NCBI RefSeq assembly: GCF_039537985.1
Contig: NZ_BAABBN010000004.1
Coordinates: 1,364,001 to 1,428,000 of the forward strand
Source: Litoribacillus peritrichatus
GTDB lineage: Bacteria > Pseudomonadota > Gammaproteobacteria > Pseudomonadales > Litoribrevibacteraceae
Direction of reading: 5' to 3'
DNA: 64,000 bases
This document shows, piece after piece, positions 8,320 to 17,440 of this stretch. Position numbers and translations under genes: made by a program. Every line of letters begins with the position of its first letter. The stretch's first letter is position 1. The notes beneath the pieces were generated by a model that was not told where the DNA came from, did no database searches, and worked only from the letters and a program-made list of their open reading frames with translations.

Positions 8320-9651
8320 ATGAAAGAAAAAGGCTTCCTTTTCCTACCGAATAACATTCAGGAACTAACGCAAGATGAGTTCGGTGGTGAACCACAGCTC
8401 AGTTTTGTACGTTGGAGCGATGTTACTCGTTCAATTCAAAATCAATTGGATTCTGTTTCTGTTGATGAACTGAAAGAACACCTCATACAATTCCCGGTAG
8501 AGAACTTAATTGCCGTGTTGCCACCTTCATCGGTGTCTATGTTATCAGTTGAAGCGCCCACTAAAAAAGCGCGACAGCTTAAGCAAGCGATGCCATTTTT
8601 AGTTGAAGAGCTGTCCATTCAAGAGCCAGATCAAGTACTTTTGGTCTCGGATTATAAAATCCATAATAACAAGGTAAATGTCACAACGGTTGATAAATCA
8701 TTATTGACGGGTGTGCTTTCCTTTTTGCAGACGCATGATTTGGATGTGAGTGAGGTGTTCTCAATTGAGCAACTTCTGCCCGTACTAAATCAACAATTGC
8801 TTATTATTTTAGATGGCTCTAACTGCTATATTTCTTCTGAATACCAAAAACCCATTTGTGTTCCCACACTGCAGCTATCATGGGCTTTAAAAAAGATCAT
8901 CCAGTCGGACGACAAAACCGCAACCTTGAACGTTAAACTGGTTTTAACCAAAGCTTGCGATAAAGAGTATTCGGTTGTTCAAGAAGAAATAGAGCAATCG
9001 TTACCAGGAAGCGAACCTGTAGAGTTCTACCCTGAACGAGTGGATTCAATTGAGTCTTATTTGGCTGCGTTGGCCGGTGCCGCTGCTAATGATTCTGCTA
9101 TTCTACAAAACTTGCTTGTGGGTGAGTTTAAACCTCAGAAAAAGAACAATACTTACGTTTCGGTATTTGTACCTACGATTGTCTTTGCTGTAATGGTGCT
9201 GTGTTTTCAGTTATCTCTGTCTCTGTACAACGGTTGGCAATATCAACAAAAAGCACAACAGTTACAGGCTGATATTTATTCTACTGTGAAAAAAGCAATT
9301 CCGGGTGCCAGAATTGAGAAACTCAGGGGCGATAAAGCACTGAGATCCAGAATCAAACAGGCGTTATCTTCAGGTTCGCAAGAATCATCTTCCCTGGCGA
9401 TTGAAAAAGTAACGGGGGATATTATCTCGGCATTGACTTCATTCAAATCCGATAGGCCTTACGTTCAACGACTTTCTTATCGCTCTAATACTGGTGAGAC
9501 GCAATTGGAACTACATGCCAACTCGTTTGCACAAGTAGATCAATTGAAAAATGCCTTAGATAAGACAGGGTATTTGGTCACAGTGGGTTCTGTTACTAAT
9601 GATAACGGCTTATTCAAAGGCCGTATTACTTTACAAGCAAAGGAGGGCTAA
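8320..9651 (+). CDS. gspL: Type II secretion protein GspL
   Basis: GspL is the bitopic platform protein that recruits GspE to the membrane. The 443-aa sequence has an actin-like cytoplasmic part (about 1-270), one transmembrane segment near 280-302 (YVSVFVPTIVFAVMVL) and a periplasmic ferredoxin-like domain. It begins seven bases after gspK and ends three bases before gspM. Sequence conservation is low, as usual for GspL; position and topology support the call. Confidence 0.9.
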   Translation: MKEKGFLFLPNNIQELTQDEFGGEPQLSFVRWSDVTRSIQNQLDSVSVDELKEHLIQFPVENLIAVLPPSSVSMLSVEAPTKKARQLKQAMPFLVEELSIQEPDQVLLVSDYKIHNNKVNVTTVDKSLLTGVLSFLQTHDLDVSEVFSIEQLLPVLNQQLLIILDGSNCYISSEYQKPICVPTLQLSWALKKIIQSDDKTATLNVKLVLTKACDKEYSVVQEEIEQSLPGSEPVEFYPERVDSIESYLAALAGAAANDSAILQNLLVGEFKPQKKNNTYVSVFVPTIVFAVMVLCFQLSLSLYNGWQYQQKAQQLQADIYSTVKKAIPGARIEKLRGDKALRSRIKQALSSGSQESSSLAIEKVTGDIISALTSFKSDRPYVQRLSYRSNTGETQLELHANSFAQVDQLKNALDKTGYLVTVGSVTNDNGLFKGRITLQAKEG

Positions 9652-9654
9652 CGG

Positions 9655-10167
9655 ATGTCTTTGATGGATAAAGCTGCGCGCTCTTCACTTTTAAATCCTT
9701 TGTTTGCTCAATGGAATCAACTATCAAACCGAGACCGACTGGCTCTTAAAGCTTTAAGTAGCTTTTTTGGTCTGTTCTTTATTTATACCTTGGCGATCAA
9801 ACCTATTTTAGACTTCGAAACAGAGCAGCAAAAATACTTCGAGTCCAGAGTGGAATTTTTGACTGAGATCAAAGGCTATGAGCCAGATTTAAAGAGAATA
9901 AAAGGCAAGGGTGGTGCTAATGCTCGTGCGAGCGGATCAGCCACGTCCATTATCAATCGTCTGGCTCGCAGTAAGAGTATTTCAATAAAGCAGATTAGCC
10001 CAGACAGAGATAATAAAGTGAGAGCGACATTTGAAAATGTCAACGGCTTGAAGTTATTGGAACTTATTGAAGAGTTATCATCTAAGCATAATGTGACTGT
10101 ATCGCAGGCGTCCATTGATCGTCGTGATGTAGGCAAAATTAATGCAAAACTTGTGTTTAATGGCTAA
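9655..10167 (+). CDS. gspM: Type II secretion protein GspM
   Basis: The 170-aa protein has a short cytoplasmic N-terminus, one membrane helix (about 38-55, LSSFFGLFFIYTLAIK) and a small periplasmic domain, matching GspM, the partner of GspL. AGGAGGG lies upstream within the end of gspL. It is the last recognisable gene of the cluster; gspN is absent and AT-rich inverted repeats follow. Confidence 0.88.
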   Translation: MSLMDKAARSSLLNPLFAQWNQLSNRDRLALKALSSFFGLFFIYTLAIKPILDFETEQQKYFESRVEFLTEIKGYEPDLKRIKGKGGANARASGSATSIINRLARSKSISIKQISPDRDNKVRATFENVNGLKLLELIEELSSKHNVTVSQASIDRRDVGKINAKLVFNG

Positions 10168-10181
10168 TAAAAACGTAATAA

Positions 10182-10230
10182 AAACAAAGATGTTTGTTTG
10201 CTCCATATAAGCGTGCTAATTTTATATGGA
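10182..10230 (+). promoter_or_regulatory. Two AT-rich inverted repeats after gspM
   Basis: AAACAAA (10182-10188) pairs with TTTGTTT (10193-10199), and TCCATATAA (10202-10210) pairs with TTATATGGA (10222-10230). Both are perfect. The second lies 28 bases before the GNAT gene start and could be an operator. Neither has the GC-rich stem of a strong terminator. Confidence 0.35.
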
Positions 10231-10257
10231 AAGAACATCAGCAGGGAGAAGTAACGA

Positions 10258-10887
10258 GTGGGCGAACAATTTAAAGAAGAAGACCTACGATTTGTAAAAG
10301 CAGAACGGGACTCTGCTGGTGATTTAAAATCACTTCTTTTGCATATTTATGAAGATGAACCTACCTTTCGCTATTTATTCAATGCCGGTAAACCAGGTTA
10401 CTCCCAACGAGTGAGGGCGACCATTCGTGAAGCGGTGCACAGCTATTTCGATGACGACCATACGGTTATGAGCCTGTATTACAAACACCAGCTGATCGGT
10501 TGTGTGTTTATCGGGACTTCCGACGAAGAGTTGAGCGTCACTCACAACCCTATCTGGTATGCAAAAATGTTGTTGACTGCCGGTTTTGATGGCACAGATC
10601 GCTACATTAAGTATCAGCAAACGCTGGTGACGTCCATGCCGCAACATCCTTGTATCGTGCTGCCTTTAATGGGGGTTCACCCTAAGTTCAGAGAGCATGG
10701 TTGTGGCCATTTTCTTATGAAGGTCACTCTCGAATATTGTGAAAAATATTACAATAAGCCAGGCATTGGCGTTGAAGTAGCAAATGCAGAGTACGTTCGA
10801 TTCTGCGAAAGTTTTGGTTTTGAGGTTATGAACAAGATTAACCTTGGTGAAGCCGAAACAACGGTATTATACAAATCATTTAAGTGA
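10258..10887 (+). CDS. GNAT-family N-acetyltransferase-like protein
   Basis: The 209-aa product shows the acetyl-CoA-binding motif A of the GNAT fold in MGVHPKFREHGCGHFLM (about 138-154, R/Q-x-x-G-x-G/A type). NAEYVRFCESFGFEV follows, matching the motif-B region in which many GNATs read N-x-x-x-x-x-x-Y-x-x-x-G-F. The substrate is unknown. It starts at a GTG with GGGAG nine bases upstream. It is separated from gspM by inverted repeats and from gor by a strong terminator, so it is probably its own transcription unit. Confidence 0.82.
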   Translation: MGEQFKEEDLRFVKAERDSAGDLKSLLLHIYEDEPTFRYLFNAGKPGYSQRVRATIREAVHSYFDDDHTVMSLYYKHQLIGCVFIGTSDEELSVTHNPIWYAKMLLTAGFDGTDRYIKYQQTLVTSMPQHPCIVLPLMGVHPKFREHGCGHFLMKVTLEYCEKYYNKPGIGVEVANAEYVRFCESFGFEVMNKINLGEAETTVLYKSFK

Positions 10888-10920
10888 TTCCTGTTCAGGA
10901 ATCACTCTTCTATTTTTTAA
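10884..10920 (+). terminator. Intrinsic terminator after the GNAT gene
   Basis: GTGATTCCTG (10884-10893) and CAGGAATCAC (10896-10905) are perfectly complementary and are followed by TCTTCTATTTTTT. The stem includes the GNAT stop codon. It is a clear Rho-independent terminator. Confidence 0.85.
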
Positions 10921-10949
10921 TCAGTGACATTCATAATCAGGTAATCATC

Positions 10950-12302
10950 ATGTCTCATTTCGACTTATTTGTTATTGGCGCAGGTTCTGGCGGTGTGCGT
11001 GCTGCAAGAATGGCTGCTGCCCAAGGCGTCAAAGTAGCTGTAGCAGAATCGCGTTACTTAGGTGGGACATGCGTTAATGTTGGTTGTGTTCCAAAGAAAT
11101 TATTTGTGTATGCTTCTGAGTTTGTTGCTGCACCTGAAGCCTCAAAGAATTTTGGTTGGGACTTTGAAGTCCCTCAATTTAATTGGCAAAGATTGCGGGA
11201 AAATAAGAATACTGAAATAGCACGACTGAATGGTATTTATCAGCGATTACTGGACAACTCTGAGGTTACAACCTTTGATGGTGCAGCCAAAATTGAAGGC
11301 CCAGGAAAGGTCTCTATCAATGGCGAAGTAATCACAGCGGACAAAATTCTTATTGCGACAGGTGGCTGGCCTTCAAAACCGGACATTGAAGGCGCAGAGC
11401 AGGGTATTACCTCCAATGAGTTTTTCTTTTTGGAAGAGCTTCCGAAAAAAGTGCTTGTGGTCGGTGGCGGTTACATTGCGGTTGAGTTTGCGGGCATCTT
11501 AAATGGATTGGGCGTGGATACAAAACTCTCTTATCGAGGTGACAAACTGATACGTGGTTTTGATGAAGATGTACGCAGTCACTTGACCACTGAAGTGGCT
11601 AAGTCCGGAATAGATGTCGACTTAGGCCGCTCGCCACAAAAAATCACAAAAACTGAAGACGGGTATGTGGTTGAATTCTCAACGGGTGATGCTTTAACTG
11701 TGGACCTTGTAGTATTTGCAACGGGCAGGTCGCCTCTGACAGATCAACTGGGTCTTGAGAACACGAATGTTCAGCTTGCTGAGAACGGAGCAATCAAAGT
11801 CAATGAATACTTTGAAACCTCGGAAGCAGGCATTTTCGCATTGGGCGATGTAATTGATCGAGTTCAGTTAACGCCGGTTGCACTTCATGAAGCCATGCAG
11901 TTTGTTGCGAATGAGTTTAAAGGACTGCCTAAAAAGGGTATGGATTATGATCTGATTGCTTCTGCTGTATTTTCTCAGCCGAACGTTGCAACCGTTGGCA
12001 TTACTGAGCAGCAAGCCAATGAACGCTTCTCAAACATTGATATTTACCTTTCAGAATTTCGTGCTCTCAAAGAAACCATTAGCGGCGGTGATGCCAGAAC
12101 ACTGATGAAAATCATTGTCGATAAAGATTCAGACAAAGTACTGGGAATGCATATGGTGGGTGAACACGCGGGCGAAATCATTCAGGGATTCGCAGCAGCA
12201 ATGAAGATGGGTATTACTAAAACCGTTCTTGATTCCACTGTCGGTATCCACCCAACCAGTGCCGAAGAATTTGTTACTATGAGGGAGCCTGTTTCCAGGT
12301 AA
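10950..12302 (+). CDS. gor: Glutathione-disulfide reductase
   Basis: This FAD-dependent enzyme reduces glutathione disulfide with NADPH in the cytoplasm. The 450-aa length equals the family norm. Visible features are the FAD-binding GAGSGG (10-15), the redox-active disulfide GGTCVNVGC (Cys41, Cys46), a second Rossmann motif VVGGGYIAVEFAG, arginines after it that suit NADPH (YRGDKLIRGFD), and the C-terminal GIHPTSAEEFVTM with the catalytic His. The frame opens earlier at 10884, but ATG 10950 gives the standard N-terminus MSHFDLFVIGAGSGG and avoids the upstream terminator. Confidence 0.96.
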   Translation: MSHFDLFVIGAGSGGVRAARMAAAQGVKVAVAESRYLGGTCVNVGCVPKKLFVYASEFVAAPEASKNFGWDFEVPQFNWQRLRENKNTEIARLNGIYQRLLDNSEVTTFDGAAKIEGPGKVSINGEVITADKILIATGGWPSKPDIEGAEQGITSNEFFFLEELPKKVLVVGGGYIAVEFAGILNGLGVDTKLSYRGDKLIRGFDEDVRSHLTTEVAKSGIDVDLGRSPQKITKTEDGYVVEFSTGDALTVDLVVFATGRSPLTDQLGLENTNVQLAENGAIKVNEYFETSEAGIFALGDVIDRVQLTPVALHEAMQFVANEFKGLPKKGMDYDLIASAVFSQPNVATVGITEQQANERFSNIDIYLSEFRALKETISGGDARTLMKIIVDKDSDKVLGMHMVGEHAGEIIQGFAAAMKMGITKTVLDSTVGIHPTSAEEFVTMREPVSR

Positions 12303-12372
12303 CCGCCGGTTGAATAATGAGTTTTTTATTCTGGGTTAACTCAAAAGGTTAGTGGTAAATTTAAAGTAATGA

Positions 12373-12400
12373 GGCTGGGCGGTGTTTTACTCGCCTAGCC
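12373..12400 (-). terminator. Hairpin over the stop codon of the hybrid kinase
   Basis: GGCTGGGCG (12373-12381) and CGCCTAGCC (12392-12400) form a 9-bp stem with one G-U pair. It spans the stop of the minus-strand kinase. The following sequence is AT-rich but has no clean T-run, so termination is plausible, not certain. Confidence 0.4.
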
Positions 12401-14285
12401 ATTCCGTAATAATGTTCTCGAGATCCTTCTTTTTAAATGGCTTTGCAAGATAGCCATTCATTCCTACGTCCATTGCTTTGCTGTGTGCTTCAGCCAATAC
12501 ATTTGCGGAAAGAGCAACGATAGGCGTTTTCGCATTCAGGGCAGAGGTTTCTCTGATCTGTTCAGTGGCTTGAAAGCCATCAAGTATGGGCATTTGGATG
12601 TCCATAAAAATGATGTCGTATTCTTTATGCTTACATTTATTCACGGCTTTCAATCCGTTTTCAGCAACATCTACTGTAATGCCGATTTTTTTCAGCATGG
12701 CGACAGCAACTTTTTGATTTACAGGGTTATCTTCGGCCAACAAAGCCAAGCCATGATGATCACCTTCAACCTCAACCTGCAACGCAGGCTCACTCAGTGT
12801 GCTTGATGGCGGATGCGCAGCTTGTATCTTGTATGGAAGTGTCAAATAACACGAGAAGTTTGAACCCACACCGAGCTGGCTCTGAACTTTTAAATCGCCC
12901 CCCATAAGCTGCAGAAGGTTCTTTGAGATAGCAAGCCCAAGTCCTGTGCCTCCGTATTTACGGGAGGTAGAGTTATCTGCTTGTTTGAAGGATTCAAACA
13001 TTTGTGACAGTTGGCGTTTCGGAATGCCTATGCCTGTGTCAATAATGTCTATGACGATCTCGACTTCCGTTGCTGTTTTGCTCTCTGGGTGTACGGCAAT
13101 TTTGACAAAACCACTTTCGGTAAACTTAATCGCATTACCGATCAAGTTAATTAGCACCTGGCGTAATCTTGTTGGGTCAGACTGAACGGATAAATCAAGT
13201 TCCGGGTCAATTTCCAAAAGAAAGGATAAGTTCTTTTCTTCCGCGATGGGAAGCAGGCTTTGGTGAATACTTTTAAGCAACTCCGGTAACCTGAAATAAA
13301 CAGACTCAACGATCATTTTACCGCTCTCGATGCGAGAGAAGTCCAGAATATCATTGACCACTGTCAATAAGTGCTCGGTGGAGTTAATAGCCACATGGAC
13401 AAAGTCTTTCTCTTCGTCAGACAGGTTGGCATTCTGAAGAAGCTGGAGCATTCCCATTACACCATTCATAGGGGTTCGTAGCTCATGAGACATAACGGCA
13501 AGAAATTGGCTTTTGGCATATGAGGCGGCTTCTGCTTCCCGCTGTGCCAGCTTAATTTGTCGTAAATCTTCCGATCTTGACACCTCATGCTCTTCCAGGT
13601 TTTCTGCTAACTTATTAAAGTTACTCTGGAGCTGGCCCAGTTCTGATTTTGTGGTGACTTCCACACGCGCGGATAAGTTACCCGACGCGATTTCACTTAG
13701 CGTGTCACTGAGTGCTACAACAGGCTTGGATAGAGATCGTCCTATTCGCCAAGACACCAACATGGCAAGTAAAATGGCAGTAAAGCCAATAGATACGCCA
13801 TTTAGAATAATTTGATTATGTTGAGCCTGCATTTGTTCACTTGATAGGAGCACCAGAACTCGCCCCAATTCAAGGTTTTCCATTGATCGCTTTTTCCCTT
13901 GAATCCCAATATCTTTAAACGACACGGGTTTGTAAATTACGTGAGAATATTCGTGTAGGTTAGGGCGGTTTATCTGCCGGCAATCACCACGCTTGTAAAT
14001 TTGTGATTGCTCTTTGATGACCTTAATACACAGAACTTCCGGGTCGACCAAAGCATTATCCGCATGCGGGTTTAAATAGCTTCCGTCACCGCTGAATATC
14101 AGTAACTCTGAAGAGGTTGCGAGCTGAGCAGCCAATAACGAACCTTTTTCATCGAAGCGTGTGATGGTGTCTCCGAAGCGCGTCATAATGAAAAAGGAGA
14201 CAAGTAACGCCACGATAATAATTGAAGGTACAACGCCGAGTAACATCGCGCGTTGGAAGATAGAGAGGGTGCTTCTATCACTCAT
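12387..14285 (-). CDS. Hybrid sensor histidine kinase/response regulator
   Basis: The 632-aa protein has TM1 (about 13-33), a periplasmic region of about 125 residues, TM2 (about 160-180), HAMP (about 181-235), a HisKA domain with the phosphorylatable His267 in MSHELRTPMNG, and an HATPase with LINLIGNAIKF, DTGIGIP and GGTGLGLAIS. A C-terminal receiver domain has the acceptor Asp562 (MDIQMPILDG) and the Lys of AKPF. There is no HPt domain, so a separate phosphotransfer protein is needed. The ATG has AGGA eight bases upstream. It overlaps the upstream binding-protein gene by eight bases, which implies a sensor whose ligand is delivered by that protein. Confidence 0.94.
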   Translation of the reverse strand: MSDRSTLSIFQRAMLLGVVPSIIIVALLVSFFIMTRFGDTITRFDEKGSLLAAQLATSSELLIFSGDGSYLNPHADNALVDPEVLCIKVIKEQSQIYKRGDCRQINRPNLHEYSHVIYKPVSFKDIGIQGKKRSMENLELGRVLVLLSSEQMQAQHNQIILNGVSIGFTAILLAMLVSWRIGRSLSKPVVALSDTLSEIASGNLSARVEVTTKSELGQLQSNFNKLAENLEEHEVSRSEDLRQIKLAQREAEAASYAKSQFLAVMSHELRTPMNGVMGMLQLLQNANLSDEEKDFVHVAINSTEHLLTVVNDILDFSRIESGKMIVESVYFRLPELLKSIHQSLLPIAEEKNLSFLLEIDPELDLSVQSDPTRLRQVLINLIGNAIKFTESGFVKIAVHPESKTATEVEIVIDIIDTGIGIPKRQLSQMFESFKQADNSTSRKYGGTGLGLAISKNLLQLMGGDLKVQSQLGVGSNFSCYLTLPYKIQAAHPPSSTLSEPALQVEVEGDHHGLALLAEDNPVNQKVAVAMLKKIGITVDVAENGLKAVNKCKHKEYDIIFMDIQMPILDGFQATEQIRETSALNAKTPIVALSANVLAEAHSKAMDVGMNGYLAKPFKKKDLENIITEWLGE

Positions 14286-15150
14286 ATTCAGCTTCCTGAT
14301 CTCTCATCTGGATAACCTTGGATAATAAAATCTCTGGTTCAGGTAAATTTATCGAAAAAGATGAGGCAACAAAGTTATTGGTTTGTATAACTAAATGCTC
14401 AGGAAAATAAATTCCAGGCTTGTAAGTCTTGGTATTCATATGGTTAGCAAGTTCAATCGCTGATAACGCAACGCCGTACTCATTTGCGCACAGTGAAGCC
14501 AGGCTCCCCGATGTCACAAACGATTTAGACGGGCCAAATACCGGCTTATTTGCTCGATATGTATTTAAAATCAAAGCACGCATTGTAAATTGATTAAAAA
14601 TTGTCTCATCCGGTAGCGCAAGTATATAGTCACTTTGTTCGATAATACTTTTAAGGTGGTCACTGAATTTAAAATAACCGTGATTCTTATAGCCATTCAA
14701 TTCAAGAGTTTGGGGCTTTTGCTCTGTTAAAATGTCATATTGCAGTTGAGTATGTCGGCTGTAAATCACCGCCACATGGGCGTCTTGGGGTAAAACTGCT
14801 TGGGCTAAGTTGATTTGGTCACTGGGTGAAGGCTCCGGAATCAATACTGCGTAATTCTTAATTAAGTTCCTGCCAGGGTTATCACATATCATGATTGGCT
14901 GAGCTAACTCAGGCAAACCCGCCGGGCTACAGCCATAGTAGACCAGCATATGAGGCGCTCGGCTTGGGATTTTATTTTGACGTAATTTATAGCCGTAACT
15001 GCGATACATTTCTTGTGTATCAGAGCTCAGGTTGTCAAAGACAACGACGCCTTTTAGTACCTCTGTATTTTCAAAGGCACCCGCAAGTGGGCAGATCATT
15101 AAACAGGCTAAAAGAAATACCTGAAGTAGATGCTTTCTGTCAGTGGTCAC
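14278..15150 (-). CDS. Periplasmic ABC-type substrate-binding-like protein
   Basis: The 290-aa product has a signal peptide (about 8-25, LLQVFLLACLMICPLAGA). Its body resembles the ABC_sub_bind (TrpX-like) family, with alternating beta/alpha segments such as AHVAVIYSRHTQLQYDIL and SDYILALPDETIFN. No permease or ATPase is nearby. The next gene, overlapping by eight bases, is a hybrid histidine kinase, so a sensory role is likelier than transport. It starts at a GTG with AAGGA six bases upstream. The ligand is unknown. Confidence 0.75.
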   Translation of the reverse strand: MTTDRKHLLQVFLLACLMICPLAGAFENTEVLKGVVVFDNLSSDTQEMYRSYGYKLRQNKIPSRAPHMLVYYGCSPAGLPELAQPIMICDNPGRNLIKNYAVLIPEPSPSDQINLAQAVLPQDAHVAVIYSRHTQLQYDILTEQKPQTLELNGYKNHGYFKFSDHLKSIIEQSDYILALPDETIFNQFTMRALILNTYRANKPVFGPSKSFVTSGSLASLCANEYGVALSAIELANHMNTKTYKPGIYFPEHLVIQTNNFVASSFSINLPEPEILLSKVIQMRDQEAEYE

Positions 15151-15326
15151 AATTCATCCTTGAACTGTACTCATACAGGTGTACAGGGGAGCTAAATATA
15201 TAACATTATCAATAATCTTCCAAGAAATGATCGAGTGAGATGCAGTCTGCACCTGACAAATATAACAGTAGATAAATAAGCCGCCTCATATCAGAATTCA
15301 CACAGCAACAAGGAGCTGAGGTAACA

Positions 15327-15800
15327 ATGATTGATAAAATCGAACAATGGATTGATCGGACTTTAAAAGAATATGATCATTTGAAGGTCTCTTGTGCTGT
15401 TTTACTGCCTGAATTTCAGGCTTTTTTTGGCGCTGAGGTATTGGAGAACAGTTACTTTGTGGTGGTTGACTCCATACCAAAGCCCGACTTTGATGAGCTG
15501 ACCGGAGCCGGCTACGACGAGTTTTTGAATATGAAGCCTGCCGGTATCACTTATAAAAACACGTACTTCATACAACGAGGATTCGAAAATCGATTCGCGT
15601 TGCACTTTCATGAGCTTGTACATGTACTGCAATGGCAGCTATTAGGTGCATTCGGGTTCATCCAGCGTTACTTGGATGAAATCGCTGAATATGGCTATGA
15701 CAAAGCACCATTAGAGGTTATGGCGTATGAGCTGGATTCCTATTTCAGCGCAGGCCTCCCTGTCAAATCCATCCCGGATTATGTGTCGAAACACCTGTAA
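15327..15800 (+). CDS. Putative zinc metallopeptidase-like protein (HELVH)
   Basis: The 157-aa protein contains FHELVHVLQWQ with HELVH at 95-99, the HExxH zinc-binding motif. Glu130 (APLEVMAYELD), about 30 residues later, is a plausible third ligand as in gluzincin-like peptidases. There is no signal peptide, so it is probably cytoplasmic. AGGAG and GAGGT lie just upstream of the ATG. It is convergent with the nadR end of the seven-gene operon and divergent from the sensor operon. I do not recognise a named family; a non-catalytic HExxH protein is possible. Confidence 0.7.
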   Translation: MIDKIEQWIDRTLKEYDHLKVSCAVLLPEFQAFFGAEVLENSYFVVVDSIPKPDFDELTGAGYDEFLNMKPAGITYKNTYFIQRGFENRFALHFHELVHVLQWQLLGAFGFIQRYLDEIAEYGYDKAPLEVMAYELDSYFSAGLPVKSIPDYVSKHL

Positions 15801-15827
15801 GGTAATCGCTTATAAATTGATCGTAAA

Positions 15828-16871
15828 TTAATCAGAAATAGCCGTTTCTACTTGCTGGATGCGTTGTTCAAGCGAGCCCGACAACAGGATGAAAGGCACT
15901 TGTCGTTTGTTGAGTTCTTTTATGTACCAGTGGTGTTGCCATTGACGAAATGATTCATCTTGACGGGTACCGTCCTGAACGAAAGGGAAGTCGGGGTTGC
16001 ATAAAAAAGTGATGTGGTAAGGGCGTTCAGCATAGGCCTCTATAATTTGAGGTCTTGTTTTAAACATCGCTTCTGAATAGCAAAGTGTTGTTAATGGGGA
16101 TGTGTCACAAAATACATAATTCTTTGCTTTAAGCTGGGCTTTGTCTTCATTGTGTGTCTGAACCCGGCAGATATCAATCAGGTCTTCTTGGTTTAATTCA
16201 CCGTTATTTTGTTCCCACAGTGTGCGTCCATATTCTTGGATTGGTGGTTCTTGGTAGAGTCTGGATAATACGCCCGATAATGTCGATTTACCCGTAGACT
16301 CCCCACCTAAAAAACATACTCTCCTAACCGAAAAGTGATTTCGAACCAGGTTTGAAATTAGTTTTTTGTCATACGTTGGTTGGGATCTAAGTTGCGTTCC
16401 ACTGACTGGAACGTCTGAACGCTCAAGATCGACGCATTGGTGAATAACAGGGCAACCAAACCCTGTTTCACTGCCACTCAAATATCGGGCAAATCCATCT
16501 CCGTACTCTTCGCTAGTGTAGACTGCGTCAACATCCAGCCTTAACCGCTTTGCTATTAGCTCAAAAGTGAATGCCCGGTGAACGTTGTCGTCTTCATCGT
16601 TAAACGGCATTTTTAAGCCAAACTCCCCCTTTGCGACCCATTCTTCAACTTGCGCGGCATCGGTACAAAGTATCGTCGCATTTGGGTAGAGGCTTTGAAG
16701 CCAGTGCGTCCTGAGTGCAGCAGGGCAAGAAGAAAATTCCGGCCTAGAGTAGCTGATAATAATGATCTCGTCGCATTGTGAGCGAGCGGTGTCAATTAAG
16801 TACTCATGGCCTTTATGAAGTGGTGAAAATTTACCAACGATCAGTCCTCGGCGGTAAGTCTTGTTTCCCAC
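15828..16871 (-). CDS. nadR: NadR-type NMN adenylyltransferase/ribosylnicotinamide kinase
   Basis: The 347-aa bifunctional enzyme phosphorylates nicotinamide riboside and adenylates NMN to NAD. The N-terminal nucleotidyltransferase domain has GKFSPLHKGH with the catalytic HKGH (19-22) and a later SGTQLR segment (157-162). The C-terminal kinase has a P-loop GGESTGKST (189-197). The helix-turn-helix repressor domain of enterobacterial NadR is absent. It starts at a GTG with GGAG seven bases upstream and overlaps pnuC by 31 bases. As last gene of a seven-gene operon it forms, with PnuC, a complete route from riboside import to NAD. Confidence 0.93.
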   Translation of the reverse strand: MGNKTYRRGLIVGKFSPLHKGHEYLIDTARSQCDEIIIISYSRPEFSSCPAALRTHWLQSLYPNATILCTDAAQVEEWVAKGEFGLKMPFNDEDDNVHRAFTFELIAKRLRLDVDAVYTSEEYGDGFARYLSGSETGFGCPVIHQCVDLERSDVPVSGTQLRSQPTYDKKLISNLVRNHFSVRRVCFLGGESTGKSTLSGVLSRLYQEPPIQEYGRTLWEQNNGELNQEDLIDICRVQTHNEDKAQLKAKNYVFCDTSPLTTLCYSEAMFKTRPQIIEAYAERPYHITFLCNPDFPFVQDGTRQDESFRQWQHHWYIKELNKRQVPFILLSGSLEQRIQQVETAISD

Positions 16872-17440
16872 GCTTTTTCTCCGGCTTGTTCTTTTTTATA
16901 AATTTTCAGCCAAATGTAAAACCCATACCAGGCATTACACCAAAATATGGCATATACAATGGATGTTAAATAAAGCTCTCTGGAGGCGTACAGTGGTACA
17001 GCCACGGTATCGACAATCAGCCAACAAACCCAGGTCTCTATACGACGATTCATGAGTAAAAATTGACCGAGGACACTGAACATTAATACAAACGAATCTA
17101 CAAAGGGGGCATAAGCGTCAGTGGTATTTAGCAGCAACCCCCCGTAACCAAATGTGGCGAGTATAGCGGCAATAGAAAATAGCCCAAGTCGTACTGGGTT
17201 GGTTCTTTGAATTGGGTGTGATTTTCCTTGGTTTTTGCCCCAGTAAGTCCAGCCATAGATACTGGTCATCATAAAGAAAATCATTAAGGTCACATCTGCG
17301 TAGAGCTGTACTTTATAAAATAAGACCGAAAATAATATGCAGCCAACGATGCCTACCCACCATGTGTTTACATTGTTTCTTGCTGCTAACATAACGCTGA
17401 CGACAAAAAATGCATTTGCCACCCATTCTAAATATTCCAT
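16841..17440 (-). CDS. pnuC: Nicotinamide riboside transporter PnuC
   Basis: The 199-aa membrane protein has about seven hydrophobic segments and PnuC hallmarks: WWVGIVGCILF, YGWTYWGK and NAWYGFYIWLK. The family transports nicotinamide riboside by facilitated diffusion; trapping depends on the NadR kinase, encoded immediately downstream with a 31-base overlap. The start codon overlaps the stop of the PaaK-like gene (TAATG), so translation is coupled to the upstream genes. Confidence 0.93.
   Translation of the reverse strand: MEYLEWVANAFFVVSVMLAARNNVNTWWVGIVGCILFSVLFYKVQLYADVTLMIFFMMTSIYGWTYWGKNQGKSHPIQRTNPVRLGLFSIAAILATFGYGGLLLNTTDAYAPFVDSFVLMFSVLGQFLLMNRRIETWVCWLIVDTVAVPLYASRELYLTSIVYAIFWCNAWYGFYIWLKIYKKEQAGEKAWETRLTAED

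Noticed and set aside
12387..15150. ABC importer locus
   Set aside because: Only the binding protein is present; the coupled gene is a histidine kinase, not a permease or ATPase.
15165..15186. LexA-box-like sequence with CTGTAC and GTACAG
   Set aside because: Spacing is again wrong for LexA (six or fourteen bases between half-sites), and no SOS gene is adjacent.
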